56,588 bases of DNA from NCBI GenBank assembly GCA_030683705.1, contig JAUXPP010000049.1:1-56588 (forward strand), in the 5' to 3' direction. The translations under genes were made by a program, and so were the position numbers. The DNA comes from Polaromonas sp. Its GTDB lineage: Bacteria > Pseudomonadota > Gammaproteobacteria > Burkholderiales > Burkholderiaceae_C. The notes beneath the pieces were generated by a model. That model was given only the letters and a program-made list of their open reading frames with translations, did not search any database and had not been told where the DNA came from. This document shows, one piece after another, positions 39,432 through 47,451 of the stretch (position 1 is its first letter; the number at the start of each line of letters is the position of its first letter).

Positions 39432-40001
39432 TCACCGCCCCAGCGGCGCGAGGTCGGAGGCATACACGCGGTCGCGAAACCGGAGCTCCGCGCCGTTCTG
39501 CCGGGCGTCCCCGAAAGCGGCCAGTTCCTCTGCCCGGGCACGCCCCTGGCTGCGGTCCGGCGCTGGCAGCTCCGGTGTCGCCGCGCCGGCGCCGGTCTCC
39601 GCGACAGGGCGGCTGGACTCGAAGCCCTGTATCTCCTCGTTGACCCGCCAGTACACGCCCGCCACCAACAGGCCGTAACGCGTGGCCGCATTTCTGGCTA
39701 TCGCCGCGCCCAGCGCGACCAGTTGCGCCGGCCGGCCCTCGCGCTTGTGCATGAAGTCGGTGGACAGGTCCATCATGACCGAATACATGTGCCCGCGCCT
39801 GTCGTTGCGCACCACCCGGAAGCGGTAGCTGGCCGACAGGATGCCGTGGGCCTGCAGGGTGAACCGGATGGCCTCATACAACATCTCGCGGCGAAACTCC
39901 ATGCGCTCGTCGAGGTCCATCCGCACGGGTGCCGTCTCCGGTCCGGCGGACGCGGACGCCGAACGCTTGCCCGGGGTGAACAGATTCCTGAGTACAGACA
40001 T
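39432..40001 (-). CDS. Hypothetical protein, 189 aa
   Basis: Start at 40001 (MSVLRNLFTPGKR); the longer frame to 40313 lacks a credible start. Soluble, no signal peptide. Residues ~35-125 (RMEFRREMLYEAIRFTLQAHGILSASYRFRVVRNDRRGHMYSVMMDLS) form a mixed alpha/beta core, and the tail is Pro/Ala rich. I do not recognise a family. The gene is convergent with the cupredoxin gene and divergent from the ECF sigma gene; its promoter region is shared with the latter. Confidence 0.7.
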   Translation of the reverse strand: MSVLRNLFTPGKRSASASAGPETAPVRMDLDERMEFRREMLYEAIRFTLQAHGILSASYRFRVVRNDRRGHMYSVMMDLSTDFMHKREGRPAQLVALGAAIARNAATRYGLLVAGVYWRVNEEIQGFESSRPVAETGAGAATPELPAPDRSQGRARAEELAAFGDARQNGAELRFRDRVYASDLAPLGR

Positions 40002-40012
40002 GGCGACGGCTC

Positions 40013-40132
40013 TCAGCGCAAACGGGGGCCAGAAAAACCGGGAGCCGCGGCGCGGGCGCCAGCCAGGCCTGCACACAGCGCCGCCCCGGCGATGTGCGGA
40101 GCCGGGGGCAAGGTGGCGCGAATCGGGGTCAT
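40013..40132 (-). CDS. Possible 39-aa exported peptide
   Basis: A short frame with a well-placed Shine-Dalgarno (AGGAG, 6 bp before the ATG). The peptide has a basic residue, a hydrophobic run (IAGAALCAGLAGARAAA) and a short polar end, like a signal peptide with a small mature part. It ends 11 bp before the 189-aa gene in the same direction. Real translation is uncertain; it could also be a leader. Confidence 0.35.
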   Translation of the reverse strand: MTPIRATLPPAPHIAGAALCAGLAGARAAAPGFSGPRLR

Positions 40133-40251
40133 GAACATCTCCTGAAGCAGCTTTTGGGAACAAGCCGGCCGGTCGGCCAACCCCTGACAAACGCCGGAAA
40201 ACGCCTGGCGGATGCAGGCGCGCAAGAATATTTTTTCCGCGCAGAAAGCGG

Positions 40252-40280
40252 TTTGCCCTGCCGGCGGAACTCCCTATACT
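40252..40280 (+). promoter_or_regulatory. Putative promoter of the ECF sigma gene
   Basis: TTTGCC (40252-40257), a 17-bp gap and TATACT (40275-40280). The expected start (about 40287) falls on the ATG at 40288 and there is no Shine-Dalgarno, so the mRNA may be leaderless. A sigma-70-type reading is the simplest. Confidence 0.45.
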
Positions 40281-40287
40281 CGGCCGC

Positions 40288-40899
40288 ATGAAACCGGACC
40301 CTGATGCGGACACCCGCAGCCTCGAAACCCTGATCGCCGCGGCGGCCCGGGGTGACCATGCCTGTTTCGCCGAAGTGTATGAACGGACGCACCTGCATCT
40401 GTTTGGCGTTGCGGTCCGTATATTGGGTCAAGGACAGGCGGCCGAAGATGTGCTGCAAGAGGCGTATGTGAGTATCTGGAAAAATGCCGGCGGCTACCGC
40501 AGTGAAGTGGACGGGCAAACCCTTCAGGCCATGACCTGGTTGATTGCCATCGTCCGCAACAAGGCGCTCGACGCCCTGCGGGCCCGCACACGCCGCCGTG
40601 AAAGCGAGCTGCCCGAATCAGGCGACATCGATGAGGACGATATCCAGTCCACTGGCCACCCGGCGCCCAGCTCCATGCAGCTGCTCGAGCAGGCCAGCCA
40701 GGCCCTGCATATCGAAGGCTGCATGAATGCGCTGGACGGCAGCCACCGGCAAAGCCTGGCGCTGGCGTATTACCAGGGTTTGAGCCACACCGAAGTGGCC
40801 GCGCACATGGGCGCGCCACTGGGTTCGGTGAAAGCCTGGATACGGCGCGGGCTGGAAAAGCTCAAGGGCTGCCTGGCCGCGCAGGGGGTGGTGGCGTGA
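40288..40899 (+). CDS. ECF RNA polymerase sigma factor
   Basis: 203 aa. Sigma region 2 (~25-95: YERTHLHLFGVAVRILGQGQAAEDVLQEAYVSIWKNA) and region 4 (~140-195: LDGSHRQSLALAYYQGLSHTEVAAHMGAPLGSVKAWIRRGLEKL) with a clear helix-turn-helix. It is followed by an RskA-type anti-sigma gene, fitting a SigK-like group. Targets unknown; the nearby exported redox proteins and the TPR gene are candidates. Confidence 0.94.
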   Translation: MKPDPDADTRSLETLIAAAARGDHACFAEVYERTHLHLFGVAVRILGQGQAAEDVLQEAYVSIWKNAGGYRSEVDGQTLQAMTWLIAIVRNKALDALRARTRRRESELPESGDIDEDDIQSTGHPAPSSMQLLEQASQALHIEGCMNALDGSHRQSLALAYYQGLSHTEVAAHMGAPLGSVKAWIRRGLEKLKGCLAAQGVVA

Positions 40900-40917
40900 G
40901 CGCCGCCGGACCGCTCC

Positions 40918-40975
40918 AAGGCGCGAAGGCCCCCCCGGGGGGCAGCGCAGCGGCTTTGCCGCAAGCGTGGGGGCT
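40918..40975. repeat. 81-bp-family repeat between sigma and anti-sigma genes
   Basis: CAAGGCGCGAAGGCCCCCCC, GGGGGGCAGCGCAGCGGC and GCAAGCGTGGGGGC, ending 4 bp before the anti-sigma ATG at 40979. It occupies the place where a ribosome-binding site would be expected. Confidence 0.75.
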
Positions 40976-40978
40976 GTC

Positions 40979-41725
40979 ATGAAATACACCAACCCCGAAC
41001 TGCTGGAACACCTGGCTTCGTCTTATGTGTTGGGCACGCTCGCCGGTGGCGCGCGACGCCGCTTCGAACGCCTGCAGCGCGACCGCGCCGATGTGCGTGT
41101 GCGCGTCGCACAGTGGGAGGCGCGGCTGGGACAGCTGGCAGCGTCGGTGCCTGCGCTGCAGCCGTCGGCGCAGGTGTGGAAAGCCATTGCGTCACGCACA
41201 CAGCCTGCAGCAAGCACCGTCGCGGCAGACGTCTCTGCGCGCGGCTTGCTGGGCTGGCTCAAGCCCGCAGGATTTGGCTTCGGTGGCCTGGCTGCCGGGG
41301 TGCTGGCTGCCAGCCTGCTGTTTGTGACGGCACCGGGCGTCTTCTTGTCCAGCGACCAGGTCGCCATGCGCACCGGTGAAAAACTTCCGCAAAGTTATGT
41401 CGGCCTGCTGACCGACGCCCAGGGCAAGGGCAAGCTGCTGGTCAGTTCGCTGCGCCACGGAAAAACCATGACGGTCAAGGTCCTCAGCCCCATCACCGCG
41501 CCGGCCAGCGGCACGCTGATGCTGTGGGCGCTTCCCGCCAGCGGGCCGGCCTTCGCGCTGGGGCCGGTTCCCGTGACGGGCTCGGCCGTGTCCATGCTGC
41601 CGGACACGTCGGAAAAACTGCTGTCCAGCGTCAGCAAGCTGGTGGTGACGCTGGAAACGGACCCGGCGCCCGCCGCCCCGAGCGCCATGCTGGTGTTCAG
41701 CGGCAACTGCGCCAAGCTGTGGTGA
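40979..41725 (+). CDS. Anti-sigma factor, RskA-like
   Basis: 248 aa from the ATG at 40979; a GTG at 40967 lies in the repeat. N-terminal sigma-binding part (MKYTNPELLEHLASSYVLGTL) without the zinc motif (HxxxCxxC), one membrane helix (~100-120), and a periplasmic RskA-type C-terminal domain (GKGKLLVSSL, GTLMLWALPASGPAFALGPVPVTG). Holds the ECF sigma factor at the inner membrane until a signal. Only the start is unusual, with a dispersed repeat directly upstream and no Shine-Dalgarno, so translation may depend on coupling to the sigma gene or be low. Confidence 0.9.
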   Translation: MKYTNPELLEHLASSYVLGTLAGGARRRFERLQRDRADVRVRVAQWEARLGQLAASVPALQPSAQVWKAIASRTQPAASTVAADVSARGLLGWLKPAGFGFGGLAAGVLAASLLFVTAPGVFLSSDQVAMRTGEKLPQSYVGLLTDAQGKGKLLVSSLRHGKTMTVKVLSPITAPASGTLMLWALPASGPAFALGPVPVTGSAVSMLPDTSEKLLSSVSKLVVTLETDPAPAAPSAMLVFSGNCAKLW

Positions 41726-41839
41726 GGGCGCGCCTGCAGAAATAAATGGTCCGCCCCCGCATCCGTTTGGGGGGCTCCGTCGTTTGTCTGAGGTGCTGAT
41801 CGACAGCGCACCCCATCAACCGATTTCAAGGAGCCCGAC

Positions 41840-42298
41840 ATGCAAACACTGACCCTTCGCCACGTCATCGCCCTGCCCCTGCTGAGCCTGGCACTGGCCG
41901 GCGCCGCGCTGGCCGCCGACTTCCAGAGCACCCCCGTGGAAAATGCGCGGCTGGACGACTTTGCCACCGGTAAAAAGGCCCTGGAAGCCAAAAAATGGGC
42001 GGACGCAGCCAGCAGCTTCAGCAAGGTGGTCGCCCAGAACCCGAAAAATGCCGACGCCTGGAACTACCTCGGTTATTCCAGCCGCTGGCTGGGGAAATAC
42101 GACGAGGCTTTTACAGCCTATGGCAAGGCGCTGGCGCTGGACCCGAAACACCGCGGCGCGCTCGAGTATTCGGGCATCGCCTACCTCAAGACCGGCCAGA
42201 AGGCCCAGGCCGAAGCGCAGCTGGCGAAGCTGCAGCTGATCTGCACCAGCTGCGAGGAAACCACGGACCTGGCCAAAGCGATTGCGGCGGCCAAATAA
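41840..42298 (+). CDS. Periplasmic TPR protein
   Basis: 152 aa with a signal peptide (~1-26) and AAGGAG 8 bp before the ATG. Three TPR-like units (~45-145: WADAASSFSKVVAQNPKNADAWNYLGYSSRWLGKYDEAFTAYGKALALDPKH). The C-terminus has CTSCEE, a CxxC pair. A protein-interaction scaffold, 114 bp after the anti-sigma gene and possibly a target of that system. Confidence 0.85.
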   Translation: MQTLTLRHVIALPLLSLALAGAALAADFQSTPVENARLDDFATGKKALEAKKWADAASSFSKVVAQNPKNADAWNYLGYSSRWLGKYDEAFTAYGKALALDPKHRGALEYSGIAYLKTGQKAQAEAQLAKLQLICTSCEETTDLAKAIAAAK

Positions 42299-42404
42299 GG
42301 GCTGAGGCCTGCCTGCCGGAGCTGTTGCCGGCGCCGGGGCGCACCACGCGGTGCGTCCCAGGCGTGACTGGCCGGATGCGGCTGGCTGAATTACAGTGGC
42401 AGGC

Positions 42405-43250
42405 ATGAACCCATTGACCTGCTTTTCCCTGTCGACCACCGGCCACGTCGCGCACCTGGTGCTCAATCGGCCCGAGGCCATGAACACCATGCACCCGACC
42501 TTCTGGCGCGAGCTCGACGCGGTGCTGACCGAGATCAACAACGCCGGCGAGGCGCGCGTGCTGCTGATCTCCAGCACCGGCAAACACTTCAGCGCCGGCA
42601 TGGCGCTGGAGACCTTCGGCGGCGCCATCAGCATGGACGACCAGAGCCCGGAAGGCCGCGCCGCCATGTTCGACCTGCTGGCCGGCATGCAGGCGACCTT
42701 CACCAAACTCGAGACGCTGCGCATCCCGGTGATCGCCGCCATCCAGGGCGGCTGCATAGGCGGTGCGGTGGACCTGGTCACCGCCTGCTGCATCCGGTAT
42801 GCGACCCCCGACACGTTTTTCTGCATCCAGGAAATCAACATCGGCATGGTCGCCGACGTCGGCACCCTGCAGCGCCTGCCCAAGCTGGTGCCGCTGGCGG
42901 TGGTCAAGGAGCTGGCCTACACCGGCCGCCGCCTCTCCGCGCAGAAAGCCCTGGGCTACGGCCTGGTCAACGAGGTGTTCGATTCGGCTGAAGCCATGCT
43001 GGCCGGCGCACTGTTGTGCGCGCAGGAGATCGCCGCCAAACCGCCGGTGGCCATCTGGGGCACCAAGCAGGCCATCCATTACGCACGCGACCACGCGGTG
43101 GACGACGCGCTCAAGCAGATGGGCTGGCTGCAGGGCGCGATCTGGAGCAACCCGCATGTGCGCGAATCGGTGACCGCCATGAAGGAAAAACGCGCGGGCG
43201 AGTTCCCGGCCCTGTCACCGCTCAAACATTTCAATGAAATCGGGCTCTAG
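42405..43250 (+). CDS. Crotonase-family protein, dienoyl-CoA isomerase-like
   Basis: 281 aa from the ATG at 42405. Oxyanion-hole segments STGKHFSAGMAL and IQGGCIGGAVDLV; the catalytic positions read QEINIGMVADVGTLQRLPK, which keeps the Glu and Asp used by Delta(3,5)-Delta(2,4)-dienoyl-CoA isomerase rather than the two Glu of enoyl-CoA hydratase. It would act in beta-oxidation of unsaturated fatty acids with odd-position double bonds. Single gene; no other beta-oxidation gene is adjacent. Confidence 0.9.
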   Translation: MNPLTCFSLSTTGHVAHLVLNRPEAMNTMHPTFWRELDAVLTEINNAGEARVLLISSTGKHFSAGMALETFGGAISMDDQSPEGRAAMFDLLAGMQATFTKLETLRIPVIAAIQGGCIGGAVDLVTACCIRYATPDTFFCIQEINIGMVADVGTLQRLPKLVPLAVVKELAYTGRRLSAQKALGYGLVNEVFDSAEAMLAGALLCAQEIAAKPPVAIWGTKQAIHYARDHAVDDALKQMGWLQGAIWSNPHVRESVTAMKEKRAGEFPALSPLKHFNEIGL

Positions 43251-43274
43251 CCCTTGTCCGGCGTGCGTAAACAG

Positions 43275-43305
43275 CTATTGATTTGATAGCTAGGCAGGCG
43301 CCTGT
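43275..43305. repeat. CTATT..GATAG-type dispersed repeat, copy 6 (short)
   Basis: CTATTGATTTGATAGCTAGGC between the convergent genes ending at 43250 and 43290; the tail of the family is reduced to GCAGGCGCCTG. Confidence 0.6.
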
Positions 43306-43751
43306 GTTTCGGCGCACTGGCGCTGCAACTGGAACAGGTGGGAGCGGAAGGCGACGGCGTCATGCCACAGCGGCGAGGCAAACACCGTCCGGCTCACCGG
43401 CTCGCCCGCATCGGTCGGGACCTCGATCGTGATGACCTGTTTGTCGCCCTGTGTCGCCATGGACAGGTCCAGGTCCAGCAGCGGCACATCCACGCTGGCC
43501 GGCTTCGCGCTTTCCCGCGCCGCGGTGAAGCGCAGCAGGCAATCGCCAATCAGTGAAATGTGCTGCCTCACCTTGCGCGCCGCGTCCTCACCCATCTGAT
43601 TGAGCTGCGCCACATGTTCGGGCGGGCTCATCAAGGCGCCGTCCACCATGTCCTCCTCCGGGTAGCCATCGTGGCAGGCGCCCAGGCACAGCAGCAGGGC
43701 CAGGGCGGGGATGCCGCTGAAGCAGCGGGGAAGCAAACCGCCTGCCCGCAT
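43290..43751 (-). CDS. Hypothetical lipoprotein
   Basis: 153 aa with a signal sequence ending in a lipobox-like LGAC at Cys ~26 (LLLCLGAC). The mature part has two Cys (GDCLLRF and QRQCAET) and no recognised domain. Its start directly follows the queF stop (TAAATG), so it is probably cotranslated with queF. Function unknown. Confidence 0.78.
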   Translation of the reverse strand: MRAGGLLPRCFSGIPALALLLCLGACHDGYPEEDMVDGALMSPPEHVAQLNQMGEDAARKVRQHISLIGDCLLRFTAARESAKPASVDVPLLDLDLSMATQGDKQVITIEVPTDAGEPVSRTVFASPLWHDAVAFRSHLFQLQRQCAETQAPA

Positions 43752-44741
43752 TTATTGCCGCGCCGTCCGCACGTTGGCCGGCAGGGCTTGCGGATGGCTG
43801 GTGCGGAAGGGGTTGATGTCGAGGCCGCCGCGCCGCGTGTAACGCGCATACACCGACAGGCGTTGCGGACGGCAGCGCGTCCAGATGTCCATGAAGATGC
43901 GCTCGACGCACTGCTCATGGAACTCGTTGTGGTTGCGGAAACTCACCAGGTACTGCAGCAGGCCTTCCTGGTCAATCGGCGCGCCCGAATAACTGATCTG
44001 CACGCTGCCCCAGTCGGGCTGGCCGGTGACCAGGCAGTTGCTCTTGAGCAGGCTGGAGGTCAATGTCTCTGTCACCGGCGGCTCGTCGTGGTCGGCGAAC
44101 AGCAGTTCGGGCGCCGGCGTGTAATGAACACATTCGACATCCAGCCGGTCCAGGGTCAGGCCGTCGAGCTCATGCACCGGCTCCTGGTCGAACTGCTCGG
44201 GGCCCAGGGTCTTCACGCCGACCCCGGCGCCGACAGCGGTGTTCAGGTCGGCCCGGATACGCTCGCGCACTTCGCGCGCATCGGTAAAGCGCGTGTTGTT
44301 GAAACTGTTGAGGTAGAGCTTGAACGACTTGCTCTCGACAATGTTCGGTGACTCGCAGGGCACGGTGATGTGGGCCAGCGCGACCTGCGGCTTGCCGCGC
44401 AGGTTGAGCCAGCTCAGCTCGAAGGCGGTCCACATGTCGGCGCCCATGAAAGGCAGGCTGCCTGCGAGGCCGATCTCCGCACGCTTGACGGCCCGCGGAA
44501 TCGGGAACAGCAGCGAGGCGTCGTACTGGTCGATGTAGGCCGAGCTTTTGCCCAGTTGTGATTCTTCAGGAGTGTTATTGGCCCCCACGCTTGCGGCTGG
44601 CGCCGCTGCGCTGCCCCCCGGGGGGGCGTTCGCGCCTTGGGGCGGCCCGGCGTCGCCGTTGGCCCCCACGCTTGCGGCTGGCGCCGCTGCGCTGCCCCCC
44701 GAGGGGGCGTTCGCGCCTTGGGGCGGCCCGGCGTCGCTCAT
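43752..44741 (-). CDS. queF: NADPH-dependent 7-cyano-7-deazaguanine reductase, long type
   Basis: 329 aa; reduces preQ0 to preQ1 for queuosine in tRNA. The catalytic Cys is in [22 protein letters not shown] and the substrate Glu in [12 protein letters not shown]; the duplicated (type II) layout of ~280 residues is complete. The start at 44741 overlaps the stop of the alpha/beta-hydrolase gene (ATGA). The first ~54 residues are two 27-residue copies ([23 protein letters not shown]) encoded by an 81-bp tandem repeat; no alternative ATG follows the repeat, so these residues are probably translated. Confidence 0.93.
   Translation of the reverse strand: MSDAGPPQGANAPSGGSAAAPAASVGANGDAGPPQGANAPPGGSAAAPAASVGANNTPEESQLGKSSAYIDQYDASLLFPIPRAVKRAEIGLAGSLPFMGADMWTAFELSWLNLRGKPQVALAHITVPCESPNIVESKSFKLYLNSFNNTRFTDAREVRERIRADLNTAVGAGVGVKTLGPEQFDQEPVHELDGLTLDRLDVECVHYTPAPELLFADHDEPPVTETLTSSLLKSNCLVTGQPDWGSVQISYSGAPIDQEGLLQYLVSFRNHNEFHEQCVERIFMDIWTRCRPQRLSVYARYTRRGGLDINPFRTSHPQALPANVRTARQ
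44581..44737. repeat. 81-bp tandem repeat inside queF, two units
   Basis: Units begin at 44581 and 44662, an exact 81-bp period (27 codons), differing at very few bases. Each has GCCCCCACGCTTGCGGC, CGCTGCGCTGCCCCCC, and GCGTTCGCGCCTTGGGGC, the reverse complement of the family seen at 15032, 26179 and 40918. Confidence 0.88.
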
Positions 44742-45643
44742 GTCTTGGCTCCTTGTGCTGTGTTGAGATGCGGGATCAGGGGTTCGAGGATGCGCTGGAC
44801 CACACCGGCCGGCAGGTCGTGGCCCATGCCTTCGATGCCGACCAGGGTGGCGCCGGGAATGCGCCGCGCCGTGTCTACGCCGCAGGCGTAAGGCACCAGC
44901 GGATCGGCCTTGCCGTGAATCACCAGTGTCGGCACCCGCAGCCCGCCCAGGGCGTGGGCGCGCTGGCTGTCGGCGGCGATGGCAGCCATCTGGCGCACCG
45001 TACCAGCCGGGTAAAAGCTGCGTTTGGCCGCCGCGGCAATGCGCTCACGCAGTTCCGCATCATCCATCGGGAACCCGGGGCTGCCGATGGCCTTGAAGAG
45101 TTTTACGTAATGATTCAGCACGGACTCGGCATCCTTGCCCGCCGGGCGGCTCATCAGCACCCGCATCACCTGCGGTTTGGCCTGGGGCAGGCCGCGCGCG
45201 CCGCTGGAGCTCATGATGCTGGTCAGGCTCAATACACGCTCCGGCGCGGCAATCGCCACGCGCTGCGCAATCATGCCGCCCATGCTGACACCGACCACAT
45301 GCGCTTTCGCCACCCCCAGCGCGTCCAGCACCGCCAGCGTGTCGGCCGCCATGTCGCCCAGCGAATACGGTGACTTCACCGGCAAGCCCAGTTTGTACTT
45401 CAGCCCTTCCCACAGCAGGTTGGGCAAACCGAGGTGGTCGAATTTCTGCGACAGGCCGATGTCGCGATTGTCCAGCCGGACCACCCGGTAACCGGTGTCC
45501 ACCAGCGACTGCACCAGCGCCGGCGGCCAGGCCACCAGTTGCATGCCCAGACCCATGATCAGAAGCACCACCGGCAGGCCGGTCGTGTCACCGGCGTGGC
45601 TGTCCTCGATTTCGATGTCGATGCCGTTTGCTCTTAATTTCAT
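44738..45643 (-). CDS. Alpha/beta-hydrolase
   Basis: 301 aa. Nucleophile elbow GVSMGGMIA (Ser), oxyanion-hole region IMGLGMQ, acid Asp in HGKADPLVP and a distal His in EGMGHDLP. Related to epoxide hydrolase or haloperoxidase-like esterases; substrate unknown. Start at 45643 lies in a CTATC-type repeat (TTCATAGCTGGG). Overlaps queF by 4 bp; the join to queF is probably positional only. Confidence 0.9.
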   Translation of the reverse strand: MKLRANGIDIEIEDSHAGDTTGLPVVLLIMGLGMQLVAWPPALVQSLVDTGYRVVRLDNRDIGLSQKFDHLGLPNLLWEGLKYKLGLPVKSPYSLGDMAADTLAVLDALGVAKAHVVGVSMGGMIAQRVAIAAPERVLSLTSIMSSSGARGLPQAKPQVMRVLMSRPAGKDAESVLNHYVKLFKAIGSPGFPMDDAELRERIAAAAKRSFYPAGTVRQMAAIAADSQRAHALGGLRVPTLVIHGKADPLVPYACGVDTARRIPGATLVGIEGMGHDLPAGVVQRILEPLIPHLNTAQGAKT

Positions 45644-45690
45644 AGCTGGGTATGCCCGGCAGGCGCGGCCTGCAGGTCAATTTCTTTCAC
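45636..45690. repeat. CTATC-type dispersed repeat, copy 7 (partial), overlapping a start codon
   Basis: AATTTCATAGCTGGG then TATGCCCGGCAGGCGCGGCC. The CAT in CATAGCTGG is the reverse of the hydrolase ATG, so the start codon is within the element. Confidence 0.55.
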
Positions 45691-45693
45691 AAG

Positions 45694-46527
45694 TTAGCTG
45701 AATGGTCTTTCGCGTAGCCATTTGGTGGCTATCCACTTTTCACCAGCCAGCACCGGCATGCCGCCGTGCAGGGTCTGGCTGCAGGGATGCGCCTGGCCGT
45801 AGCTGAAAAACACCGCGCTGCCGCGCCGCGGCGCGACCTGCAGCCGCAGATCGGGAAACACCGTGGCACCGCCCTGCTCCGGCTCCTGCAGGTAGATCAC
45901 CAGTGTCGCCACACGCTGGCCACCGCGCGCCAGGATGGTGGCGCTGCCCGCCTCGGCAGGATCGAAATAATCGTAGTGCGGCTTGTACTCGGCGCCGGGG
46001 CCGTAACGCAGCACCTGCAGGCCTTCGCCGTTCTCGACCGGCCAGTCCAGCAGCTTCGCGATGCGTGCCTCGATGCTCGCCACCAGTCCGGTTTCGCCAC
46101 GCGTGAAAAACATGCCGTCGCTGGTCCGGTCATCGTGCACCTCTTCACCGCCTGTCTCCAGCGCCACCGTGAGCGAACGCTGCAGCCGCGGCCGGGCCGC
46201 AGCGATCAGCGCCAGGCATTCGTCGCTGTCCAGCAGGTTCTCCAGCACCAGCAGGTCGGGCGCGCGCATGACGGTGCTGATCGCCACCTGGCGGTCGCCC
46301 GCGTCCAGGCGCAGGCTCGACGCCGCAGCCGCCGGCCACGGCACGGGCACGGCTGCCGGCGGGGTCTCGGTCAGGGCTTCACTCGCCGCCTGGTGGCTCC
46401 AGCCCGCGGCGAGCATGGCCTGCAACACCGCCTCACGGCCGTGGCCGTCGGCGCTCTGGGCGGCAATCCAGTCGCGCAGTTCGCGCGTGATCGCCTGGTG
46501 CTGGCCGGTGATCGCAGGTGCGGGCAT
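45694..46527 (-). CDS. 2-oxoglutarate/Fe(II)-dependent prolyl-4-hydroxylase-like oxygenase
   Basis: 277 aa. The HxD...H iron triad is in YKPHYDYFDP and SQTLHGGMPV, with the 2-oxoglutarate Lys in GEKWIATKW. N-terminal ~60 residues hold a UBA-like or helical segment (AVLQAMLAAGWSHQAASEAL). Bacterial members hydroxylate proline in EF-Tu or other proteins; target unknown. 26 bp after yaaA and in the same direction. Confidence 0.88.
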   Translation of the reverse strand: MPAPAITGQHQAITRELRDWIAAQSADGHGREAVLQAMLAAGWSHQAASEALTETPPAAVPVPWPAAAASSLRLDAGDRQVAISTVMRAPDLLVLENLLDSDECLALIAAARPRLQRSLTVALETGGEEVHDDRTSDGMFFTRGETGLVASIEARIAKLLDWPVENGEGLQVLRYGPGAEYKPHYDYFDPAEAGSATILARGGQRVATLVIYLQEPEQGGATVFPDLRLQVAPRRGSAVFFSYGQAHPCSQTLHGGMPVLAGEKWIATKWLRERPFS

Positions 46528-46553
46528 GTCGGGTCCTTGCGCGAGCTGCAGGC

Positions 46554-47330
46554 TCAGGCCGCCTGCTTGCGGCGAAACACCAGCCGGTCCGGGCCGGACA
46601 CGGCGGGCTCGAAGCGGTAGCCCTCGGCATCAAAGCCCTCGAGCTTGCGCACGCTGGCGATTTTGTTCGCAATCGCATAACGCAGCATCAGGCCGCGTGC
46701 ACGCTTGGCGTTGAAACTGATGATCTTGTACTTGCCGCCCTTGTACTCTTCAAACACACAACTGACCACGCGCGGCTTCAGGACCTTGCGGTCCACGGCC
46801 TTGAAATACTCCTCGCTGGCGAGGTTGACCACCACCGGCGATGTGTCGGCCGCAGCGCGCTGGTTGAGGTAGCCGGCAATCTTCGTGCCCCAGAACTGGT
46901 AGAGGTTGGCCGCGTCGCCAACCGCCAGCGACGTGCCCATCTCGAGCCGGTAGGGCTGCATCCGGTCCAGCGGGCGCAACACGCCATACAGGCCGCTCAG
47001 GATGCAGACATGGTCCTGCGCCCAAGCCAGTTGTGATTCGCTCAGGGTTTTGGCATCCAGTCCGCCATAGACATCTCCATCGAAAGCCAGTACCGCCTGT
47101 TTGGAATTTTTGGCGGTGAAACGCGGCGACCAGGCCTGGTAACGCGCCACGTTCAGGCCGGCCAGCTTGTCCGACAGGTGCATCAGCGTGCTGATCTGCT
47201 GCGGCGTTTTTTCGCGCAGCACGGCGATCAGCTCGGCCGACTGGCGCGCAAACAGGGCGGGAGTGTGGGTGGCAACCTGGGGCGGCGTGTCGTAATCCAG
47301 CGACTTGGCCGGCGAGAGGAGAAACAGCAT
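46554..47330 (-). CDS. yaaA: Peroxide stress protein YaaA
   Basis: 258 aa, full length (UPF0246/DUF328 family). Conserved segments: LLSPAKSLDY, LAFDGDVYGGLDA, ILSGLYGVLRPLD, PYRLEMGT, FWGTKI and ISFNAKRARGLM. In E. coli it limits free iron during peroxide stress and binds DNA. Here it is next to an Fe(II) oxygenase and downstream of a rubrerythrin operon, all consistent with oxidative-stress defence. Confidence 0.94.
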   Translation of the reverse strand: MLFLLSPAKSLDYDTPPQVATHTPALFARQSAELIAVLREKTPQQISTLMHLSDKLAGLNVARYQAWSPRFTAKNSKQAVLAFDGDVYGGLDAKTLSESQLAWAQDHVCILSGLYGVLRPLDRMQPYRLEMGTSLAVGDAANLYQFWGTKIAGYLNQRAAADTSPVVVNLASEEYFKAVDRKVLKPRVVSCVFEEYKGGKYKIISFNAKRARGLMLRYAIANKIASVRKLEGFDAEGYRFEPAVSGPDRLVFRRKQAA

Positions 47331-47405
47331 GGGGGAGGATTTCGTGACAAGGGCGAAACCCCCACTTTACGACAGCCGGGCAACACCCGGCCGGACTGCG
47401 GACTT

Positions 47406-47450
47406 AAGCAAGCGCTGAACAAGCCCAGGGGGGTTGTTCAGCGCTTGCTT
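47406..47450. terminator. Perfect 17-bp stem-loop after the DUF3501 gene
   Basis: Arms AAGCAAGCGCTGAACAA and TTGTTCAGCGCTTGCTT (47406-47422 and 47434-47450) around an 11-base loop. It begins 1 bp after the stop of the minus-strand gene at 47452. On the minus strand the stem is followed only by a short T pair; the longer T run is on the plus side, so it may work in either direction. Confidence 0.7.
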
Positions 47451-47451
47451 T

